This document shows, piece by piece, positions 55,383 to 64,000 of a stretch of 64,000 bases of DNA. The position numbers and the translations under genes were made by a program. The first letter of the stretch is position 1; every line of letters begins with the position of its first letter. The notes beneath the pieces were generated by a model. It ran no database searches and had not been told where the DNA came from. It saw nothing but the letters and a program-made list of their open reading frames with translations. The DNA comes from Streblospio benedicti (Eukaryota > Annelida > Polychaeta > Spionida > Spionidae). The DNA is taken from contig CM032669.1 in NCBI GenBank assembly GCA_019095985.1, positions 4,385,788 through 4,449,787 on the forward strand. The letters run 5' to 3'.

Positions 55383-58300
55383 ATTAAAACGAATAGTTGG
55401 TCAGAAGGCTAGGATTAGTACCGGAAGCAGACCAAGCTATTTTGTGTTTTAATTATTTTTGTGTTTTCATTATTTACTCTGTAATTCAGAGGATATTTAA
55501 GCAAAATACAAATAGAGAGTATGGTAATTATGCATGGCTTCCTCCTAACAATATACAATGTAGTTGCCAATTTTAAAATGATGTTCAATCAGGGCTTTAC
55601 GTTAGTGGGTGTCCGATAGCCCCCAGGCAGACTGTCCCTCTGTTTTAGAAATATTAAAAAAAAAAAATTAGTTGAACTTTTCTTATAGAGGTATTCAACA
55701 GGACAGATTAAAAAAAGGATTTTCAAAATCGGTTAAGTATTGTCAGTATTAGCTGAGCTGTCAGCAATTATATACATCTAAATTAGTTAATTTTGTGAAC
55801 ATTTCTAGAGTCAATTACATAGGCTATTGATAAATTATTGATCGATTTTCAGGGCTAGGTGAGCAAGTAATCAAGCCACTTGTTGGGTTCAAACATTTGA
55901 GGTTGTCAAAGAAATAGTGTTAATGCACATTGTATAGTTTATTTCATTTTGTAAAAAATAAAAGTGTTTCTTGTTGTTTGTTATAAAAATATTATTATTA
56001 CTATTGCCCTCATACAAGTGAATAACACATTATACTCTGATCATTGGTTTGCAGCTGTCAAAATTCCTTATCTCAATCCTCATTTTTGCTTTCAAAGTTG
56101 GTGATTAAAATTTCCCAGAGATTAGGAAGACCATGCGCAAAATGCGCATTAACTCAAAAAATCCCGCATGCATATAATACTGATGCGCCATTTCCGCATA
56201 GTGGTTTCCCTCTTCATAGTAGAATTGTGACGTCCCGTGTAATAATATTGCTCCAAACTGCAGCTGCTGTTTGCTGCTAATAGACTAGCGCCTTTGCTGC
56301 TAGCTTTAAAGGCAGCAGACGGCATTGTATGGGGGACCAATATTAGAATTAGCAACAGCGTGTAAAACCACCATTAATGCTCTGACAGTTAACAAAAAAA
56401 ATCGTTTTACGCATTGTGCAAGCTGCATATACAGATTGATAGACTGAGCTTATGAATATGGCTTGTTATCCCGTTTGATTATACTATAGTTACAAGAGGG
56501 GATTACAAATGTACTTAAATGTACTTAGTGGACCTGTGTTTATAGTTGGTATTATTTTTAGTCTGGAAAGTGGTGTTTTCACATTTTTAAATATTGGCCA
56601 CATTTGACAACTATTCCATTATAATACTACTACATGTAGGTTCTACTACCTGTTGACCATTTCTGTACTATAAGGAAAAGTAAAATTTTGGCTGGACTGT
56701 AATGATTGTTTAGCTACTTTCCCAGGAGATATGACCAATTTAGGTATTAACTCAAGTTTTCTTTTATTTCAATGCATGCTGAAAAACATTGCATCCCATC
56801 TTTGTCAAATTGACATCAAGTGAAGTGTCACTTTTTTTCCCCCCCCCCCCATATGACCTTCTACCTGCTGATTTCCATAGGAAGGATCACACGATTAAAA
56901 TTATTTTTTACTTCTATGATACTTTTAATAAAATCATGTGATTTACAATCAGAAAAGAAAAACAATACTTCAATAACTTGATGTTTCAATTAGAAATACT
57001 ATCAATCTAATTAACGAAAAGCGGCGCATCACTTCGTGATAGTTTTTAAGAATACCCCATAGATCGAAAAAATCCCCCATTAGTTTAACTTACAAGGGGG
57101 GATTCCCCCATTGTACAGTTTTTTCTTCCCAATCTCTGATTTCCTCCTAAATTTTTAAAATTGGTATGGTTGGAAACGCATACATCTATAGATTCTTTAT
57201 ATAATAATGAAATATTTTTAGCTGTTATATGGTCGGAGATATGAAGGAGAATGTATGGGCTGTTTTATTTCCTGACTCGCATATTTCACTATGGCTGCAC
57301 ACGGAAATGATAGTCTAGATCTATCTAGACCACAATAAAAACACCGCACTGATGTTGGATGTTATCTCACTTATTATTTGTTGTATTAATTTAAAATTTT
57401 GATGGAAATAATCTGTAGTAATATGCGATTCTATCCATATGTATAAGTCTATGTAATTGTTTAAGGTAAATAGTTATATTTGAGCAGCTATATTGTGCAT
57501 TGCTAAATTTGACAGCGGAATTCGGCAGGTAAACTCACGTCAATGTTTGCAGCTTATTACAATAATAACTATTTCATATTTTGTTTCCAGGTGTTAAGAA
57601 TAAGAAACAACATACACTTTTTGTCAACTTGCTTTAATTCGATAGGAATTGATTGAATATTTAAAGCACAGCAATACTTTTTAAAATGCATCTCTTATTT
57701 TGTGAGTCCGCGGCAGCAGCACTGCCTGCTGTCATTATTTACTTCGACTCGTACTACGAGAAATGTCCACATAGAGACTGTGCATAAATCTCCACTTTTT
57801 CAACTGGATCTCCTGAGCATAAGAGGTTGTTTGACAATAATTTAATGTTAGTATATCAAAAGCTTACACATTAAACCAGATCTGAATACTGCAAGTAATT
57901 CAAAAAAGATTTACTATTAATTCGGCTGTACTCAATTTTGATCTTGTTAGAGTGGTCGTAAACAGGTGGCGAAAAGACTGTTTTGAAACTTAACTGATTC
58001 ACTTTCATAACGTAATCATTAATTTAGCCTCAATCAACCACTTGGAAATCCATTTGAAAAAACATGTGCAAAAGGCTGGGCGGACCATGCGATCGCAGGA
58101 ATTCCCCGGCTCAAAATGTCAAAGGTATTCAAGTTAAAACCTTTAAATTTAGCGTAGTTTCGAAATTATCCACTATAAAAACATTTGTGAATGATAAAAG
58201 ACCAATATGCGATTGATTTGACACCAAGAAGTAATAAATCCAACAAATATAAGTTTGTCAAATATTAGTTGGAAGTCGGAAGATGTGTCAAAATGTTTAC

Positions 58301-59522
58301 TGGTGTTGATTTTTCACAACGTTGATTCATCAATAGCGGCACAGCTACACCGGAACTGCTATAGCTTGCTAGGACATCCAGGGTGTCCACATGCCCTATC
58401 CCATGAACCTAACCGGACAATCCTGACCTACATTTTGATAAATTTCCATTAAGACTAGCTAGCAGTCTTAATGCCGAATGTAATGATACTGTGGTTAGGT
58501 AGGTAATTGAGTGAATATAGTTGAATTAAAATCATTTCTTTCGCACATGTCACATTAGGTAAGTACGTAAGTAAGGTAATTTTTCATTATCCATATCCAT
58601 ACACAATATATTGGCGACGGCACATTTCGTCGCCTTTATTAGGTATCGTTACATCCCCTCTTCCATATATAAAAACAACTTGACCAATAAACTATAAAAT
58701 CTCTAAAAAAGTTGTATAGAATTCTGAACTTCTTCTGCACTAACACTATATAACACTTATATTATAACAACACTGCACCAATGAATCTGTCTAATTTTTA
58801 CAGGTCCAATCTGTCAGGTTTCTTTATGTTCCTTCTGCTCCTCCTCACTGAAATCTGTTCGTCAAGTGTATTTTTATTTACTGCCGGATCATTGTGTCTC
58901 TCTTCATCAACACTCTTCACTCTGTATATCAGCGGGCATCCTTGCTTCCCGTTCTTCTGTTGTACAATTCATTTCAGTTTCTTTATCATTTATCATACGT
59001 TTCTCCTTGCTTTCCACTTCATGATCCTGTATTTTTTCATTTGTTTGTCTAATGTTATTCTGTTTCTTCTTGAAATCCCTTGATCAGTTTCAACTTCAAA
59101 TGACCTCTCATCTTCCCTCTTAACTACTGTTGCTTTTTCCACTTACCCCTTTAGAAGAATTCTTGACATATGGAATGCCTACCATTGCCTTCTTATTACC
59201 ACTGTCTTTTTTCTTTTCTATTCTGGTGTTATTTTCATTTTTCTGAATTGAGCCTCGAACAAAAGACTAACTTGGGTACCCACATTTCTCTAGAGCCTTG
59301 TTCACATGAATTCTTTCTGCTTTCTTCACACCACCATCTTGTGAAGACTAGGTTACATTGTGGAAGAAGGACATGAGAATGTTCGAAAGCTTCAGGTGAG
59401 CTTTCACTAAAACTCGTTCAACATGCAGTTTTAAAACAAGAATATGAATGAAACCTTGACCAAATGAACATTCAACATGTTGAATGTATGTTTAGATCAT
59501 CCTGGGTTTCTTTATTCATGAT
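55383..59522. other. Gene-poor intergenic stretch
   Basis: Contains an element end CAGGGCTTTACGTTAGTGGGTG at ~55,590 (partner of ~30,340), a C run at 56,840-56,850 and AT-rich sequence. Frames such as 58,781-59,083 are hydrophobic by composition and unsupported. I see no exon with convincing borders. Confidence 0.4.
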
Positions 59523-61071
59523 TCAAAGAATTTGATGGATACCAATAGAAACCAATACCATGTCATTTTGGCGAGACTTTCGTTGTTTTCGCAACAACTT
59601 CTTCGGGCCAAATGAAAATCTCAGTCACATGACCACCGTGGTGGCAGCAGTCATGTGACAGCAGACCAGTCTCCCCATCATATCAAGAACAGTGCTGATT
59701 TTGTAAAAAAAATCAAGGATTTAGAGGTACCGCCCGGCCAGAAACTGATATCGTATGACGTGTCCGCCCTCTTTACCAGTATCCCAGTTGACAGTGCTGT
59801 TGACTGCATTAAAAGGAGATTGGAACAAGACGACATGCTTCACAAGAGGACCGAACTGAAGACCACGCAGATATTACAACTTTTAGAGTTTTGTCTGAAT
59901 ACCACTTACTTTGTTTTGTGTATGACGGCCAGTTTTTCAAACAAACTCATTGAGCGGCAATGGGTTCCCCAGTATCACTGATAGTGGCAAATCTCTATAT
60001 GGAAGATTTTGACTCTGGCCCTGAGAACAGCACCCAATCCACCACACCTATGGTATAGGTATGTTGATGACACTTTTGTTCTCATCCATGAATACTTCAT
60101 CTCGGAATTTACCACACATATCAACAGCATAGACCCGAACATCAAATTCATCACTGAACCCGAGCTGGATTTCAAATTATCATTCTTGGACACATGCATA
60201 AAGATTAGTGAGGATGTATCAACAACTGTGGAAGTGTACCGTAAGGCGACCCACACGGACCAATATTTGAACTTTCAATCCAACCATCATCTGGAACTCA
60301 AATGTTCAGTGGTTCGTACCTTGTTCCACCGCGCCAACAACTTAGTGACCACTCCTGAAGACCGAGTCAAAGAAACTGAACATGTGAAAGCAGTGCTCAA
60401 AGACAATGGTTACAAACCATGGATATTTAATTTACCTAAGCCCAAGTCCAAGGAGAAGCCAGAGGACACCACCAGTGGGGCGAAGGCCAGTTTTCCGGTT
60501 TGCCTGCCATACCTAAGAGGTCTGTCTGAAAAACTCACCCACATTTTTAGACAACAAGGAGTGAGCACGTACCATAAACCATTCAACACCATCAAAGCTC
60601 GGTTACCGTCCCCGAAGGACAAGTGACCGGATGGCTCTAAGTGTGGGGTCATCTACCAGGTTCAGTGTCCCCAGTGCCAGTAGTCATATGTAGGAGAAAC
60701 TGGTAGAACCTTGGCCACATGCATCAAGGAACACTTGAACCCCAAACGGACTCCAGCTGCCATCGGAGAGCACATGAGAGACACAGGACACAAAATTAGT
60801 GAAAAGGACTTTAAGGTTGTGGCAAGGGAGGATGAAGAGGAAAGTGAGGGAGGCCATCGAAATCCGCACGCGCCGACCCGAGCTGAACCGTGACACCGGC
60901 TACGACTTCCCCCTCGTATATTCGACTCTGCTGTCACATGACTGCCGCCACCATGGTGGTCATGTGACTCTGAGATTTTCATTCGGCCCGAAGAAGTTGT
61001 TGCGAAAACAACAAAAGTCTCGCCAAAATGACATGGTATTGGTTTCTATTGGTATCCATCAAATTCTTTGA
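59523..61071 (+). mobile_element. Penelope-like element with GIY-YIG endonuclease and long inverted ends
   Basis: Terminal inverted repeats of ~143 bp (59,523-59,665 and 60,928-61,071) contain CAACAACTTCTTCGGGCC and GTCATGTGACAGCAG. Between them the plus strand shows Penelope-like RT motifs (SYDVSALFTSIPVDSAVDC ~59,750; WYRYVDDTFVLIHEYF with Y-V-D-D ~60,055; LDFKLSFLDTCIK ~60,170), a linker, and a GIY-YIG start (CGVIYQVQCPQC...SYVGETGRTLATCIKEHLN, ~60,640-60,740). The protein is N-terminally incomplete and broken in a few places. Retroposition by target-primed RT is typical of this family; inverted end copies are a known arrangement. Confidence 0.88.
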
Positions 61072-63261
61072 TTCAACACGTTTTTGTTTAGGTACATATG
61101 TAATCAATTATTTTAAATCCGTGATAAAGATATTTTAAATGTAAAGGAATATCTTCTATATTCTCATTTAAAAAATTAAACACACTTTGAAGAATAATTA
61201 TATAGCTGCATGGCCCCCATCGTTGCTTTTTTATTTTGTGGCAAATCGGTGCCTATAGGCTTCTTGGCGCTGATTCCAGTGTTATTGGCCTGTCAAAAGC
61301 TTATTTTGTACTTCTACGGTATAATGAAGGATGCTATGCTGTTATAAAGTACATATATAGTTTTATTTTTTAGAAGATAGTTTTAGAAATTTAGTGTTTT
61401 CTTGGGTGAAATGGTCTCAACAGCTGTGCGATTGTTGGAACAGCCAACATACTGCAGAGTCCCGACAGCAAACGCTTGACGTTCCATGTGAACTTTGAAT
61501 CACAAACAAATACTGACTAGGAGGTGGTTGCTTATAAAAGTGATTTCTTCTAATTTTTTAAATAACTTTCCCTCTAACGAATTGTGAAATGTGATGATAT
61601 TACTACAGCATGCAAACAGACGTACTTTACCAGAAAACCATAACAAATGGAGATGTCAACACATGGATTAAGAAATATCTATAGGTGTTTGGCAGATCTA
61701 TTTTTCATTTCCATCACACTCAAAAAAGCCCACTCAAAATAGTCTCCATAGGAGACGAGCCAGCTAGCCTGTATAATTGCGCAAATAATTGCGTTGTTCA
61801 TGAAATCAAATGAGAGCACTAACAAATAGGTGTTGCACCAACCAGTGTACATTGATATAGAATACTTGGTTACACCACAGGACTTAGTACCAAATAAATC
61901 AAGTACCAGTAAAGGAATTTACTCACATGTCAATAATCAGTAAATATGAATCCCTCAACCCCAGATTTGACCAGATATCAGGTGTGAACTGTACCAGTGG
62001 AGAGCACTAATCACAGGGCAATAAACCATCTAAGTGATTCACGTTTAGAGCTTCACATATCTCTGGTATTATCATGTTCTGTGGGGGCAAAGTTAGAGCT
62101 AACTTTATAAAGTTTTCATTTTCACATTTCAGTGGACAATAACAACTTGTTTTTATTGGATATTAAATTAGAGTAAGACAACAAAATGTCCCGGCCCATA
62201 GGGACCGAAATAGCACTCGATTGGCAACAACTTCCGCCACCAAACTTGACATTTGGTATGCGTCAATAAATAGAATATGATTTTTTCACAACTTTTATTA
62301 GAACCATTTGTTATCCAACATACGCGACCAAAACTAGAAACAATATGAAAGAAAATATAGCCATATAAAAGACAAAATATAATAGTACAATAGCATAATG
62401 AAAGACAAATTTATACTCTGCAAATAAAGGACATGATGCAACTCCTTTTTCTTCTTGATGACTGTCAGTTACAAAACTAGATATTACTGATTACAAAAGC
62501 TAATGCTAACGAATTGATGCATCTATAACATGGCGATTAACAGTTGAGATAAAGAAGAGAATACAATTCCTGGTTACATGTGATGACAATACTCATTTGT
62601 AGAAACCCAATGAAATAATGCAGTATTATTGTGAAAACTAAACCCGATACATTACACAATAAACACATAAAAGGTCATTATATCGCCACATCTTTTCCTT
62701 CCCTCTATCCGAACAGATACAGAAATATCAAGAACAAACCATGCTTGTAGATACGTGTATGAATATGACGCACTTAGCACAGCTTTAAAAAAAACCGCTA
62801 ACTAATCAGAATCACTCGAATCAGAACTGGTGTTTCTTGAATCAAGCACATTATCGTTTAGATATGCAGGGAATCTTGCACTGTCGTGTGGAACGCCTAG
62901 TGTTATCTAACATTTGAATCGTCATGCTTATATCAACAAACACAGAGAATTATGTCATTATTTACTGTCAGTGTAAAAGTTTTTATTATCAAACTATCCA
63001 CCTCCCTTTCATGGCAGTCATCTAAATGCCGGGCTACCTGATTTTGAGCAGGTCTACCCGATATTTAAACTTGGTAGACCTATGTCTAGTGCCTTAAAGA
63101 TATTGCTCAGCCAAAATCATATTTGTTTTGTAAAATTCAGTATCAATAGACGATGCCTTATGCATTGCAAGTGTGATGAAAATAATATTCATATTCTCCG
63201 CGTTTAATACTATTTTCACCTTTAAAAATACCATGCCGTCTCGTCAAATAAAACACAAAGT
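61072..63261. other. Intergenic sequence
   Basis: A small fragment CACCAAACTTGACATTTGGTATG at ~62,240 belongs to half B of the GTAGGCCAAAG family. Nothing else is supported. Confidence 0.45.
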
Positions 63262-63420
63262 CACGTGATATTGCATAATCGAATGATTTTCGCCAGACGT
63301 GCCGTGCATTTCTAACGACAGACGTCTCATTTAACATGGGAGAGATAGTACGCTTTTTACATGCACTGTGCGAGTTACGTCTGACGAAAATCATTTGGTT
63401 GACATTTCTCGCGTTCACGT
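63262..63420. repeat. ~159-bp imperfect foldback
   Basis: TCACGTGATATTGC...GAATGATTTTCGCCAGACG faces CGTCTGACGAAAATCATTTGG...TTCACGTG. The minus-strand 86-codon frame across it is therefore probably not a gene. Confidence 0.65.
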
Positions 63421-63729
63421 GTTTTGTTGAGTATATACGGGCCTCTTATTACGTGGTATTTATATTGTTTTACATACTTTGATATGATGTTTAAATGAAA
63501 GACACTTTCAGAATGCACAGAACACATCATAATGCTTCTTTACAAGCATACTTGTTTGACCACTGAGCATAACCTTTAACAGTCCTTATGTCCAAATCTG
63601 CTACGCATGTTATAGATGTTGAAGGCTGTAGGACACTCGATGTCACCCAGACCCCCACACGTCCAGCCACATCTGGTACCCTATTCAATGTGCTGATCTG
63701 CTGATCAGGAATGCTGATCAGGACTTAAA
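63421..63729. other. Spacer
   Basis: No feature supported. Confidence 0.4.
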
Positions 63730-63965
63730 AACCACCACATTTACATTTACATTATTCACCCCAATTACCATTGGTGATGGAGAGGTGGGATTTTTGTAGT
63801 GGGCTGAGTATGACACATATACTCAAGAAGGTTTCTTCACTCCCCCACTGTGCGCTACCTTGGCAGTATAGCAGGGTTTGAACCTGCTACCTTGGATGAG
63901 CTGTCATCTGTCTAGGTTGGACAACAGGGCCCTCTGGCGTGGGTGTTGTCAGTGCACACTGTACA
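63730..63965 (-). repeat. Possible tRNA-derived SINE, minus strand
   Basis: Read on the minus strand, GGTAGCAGGTTCAAACCCTGC (63,870-63,890) holds a B-box-like GGTTCAAACCC. Upstream (63,900-63,950) there is only a weak A-box candidate, and the segment ends in ATGTAAATGTAAATG. No cloverleaf can be drawn with confidence. Confidence 0.35.
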
Positions 63966-64000
63966 GCAACCCATGCTAGAAGAGCTTAAGACACATAAGG

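Noticed and set aside
58781-59083. 100-codon hydrophobic frame as a membrane protein
   Set aside because: Composition-driven (T-rich), no signal of splicing, no neighbours and no conserved motif.
59509-61075. LTR retroelement because of long terminal repeats
   Set aside because: Ends are inverted, the RT motifs are Penelope-type and a GIY-YIG domain follows; no gag, protease or integrase-like sequence is present.
63158-63418. 86-codon minus-strand frame
   Set aside because: Overlaps an imperfect foldback whose arms explain the sequence.
63866-63895. tRNA gene on the minus strand
   Set aside because: Only the B box is convincing; no acceptor stem or anticodon arm can be formed.

Overview
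This is a eukaryotic, intron-rich, AT-rich genomic window packed with old and young transposable elements. Two repeat families have internal ~150-bp tandem units and GGACC...GGTCC / GGTGAGCTAAAA ends. Together with Penelope-like elements, several LINE lineages and many short inverted-repeat elements, they look most like a marine bivalve mollusc. That assignment is inference from repeat style and protein similarity, not a database match.

Host genes. (1) At 694-3011 (+) lie the last exons of an unrecognised gene with an acidic linker, a basic patch and a C-terminal helical domain. (2) At 22,196-22,946 (-) lie the first two coding exons of a lethal(2) giant larvae homologue (LLGL); nothing recognisable follows in the 22 kb downstream. 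(3) The main gene is splicing factor 1 / branch-point-binding protein (SF1) on the + strand. Ten coding exons from 31,642 to 51,427 encode at least 607 residues in one consistent reading phase, followed by a ~0.97-kb 3' UTR with a poly(A) signal at 52,371. The first coding exon, carrying the start codon, was not found. LLGL and SF1 point away from each other, and a CpG-rich island near 24.85-25.05 kb is a candidate SF1 first exon or promoter.

Layout. 0-3 kb: gene tail. 3-14.8 kb: gene-poor, with a foldback, a diverged ~178-bp satellite (4.8-6.2 kb), pearl-like repeats, a 1.13-kb hAT-like element with an 8-bp target duplication, and a decayed LINE C-terminus on the minus strand. 14.9-18.8 kb: an array of ~292-bp dimeric repeats. 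19-22 kb: a second pearl-like element and a MITE. 22-25 kb: LLGL 5' end and a ~685-bp foldback inside a TTTC microsatellite. 25-31.6 kb: MITEs, GC-rich tandem repeats and two antisense LINE fragments, one ending ~40 bp before an SF1 splice acceptor. 31.6-52.4 kb: SF1, whose introns hold nested MITEs, a Penelope-like fragment, a LINE 3' end and foldbacks. 52.4-64 kb: no host gene; a near-perfect 0.94-kb palindrome of two head-to-head MITEs, a Penelope-like element with ~143-bp inverted ends and a GIY-YIG domain, and a SINE-like terminus.

The host genes do not form a shared pathway: SF1 acts in nuclear pre-mRNA splicing and LLGL in cortical cell polarity. The most unusual signal is structural. 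Several unrelated inverted-repeat families each carry their own 7-10-bp motif many times in both orientations, most with short 5-6-bp target duplications. No retrovirus, LTR element, Polinton, CRISPR array, rRNA or confident tRNA was seen.
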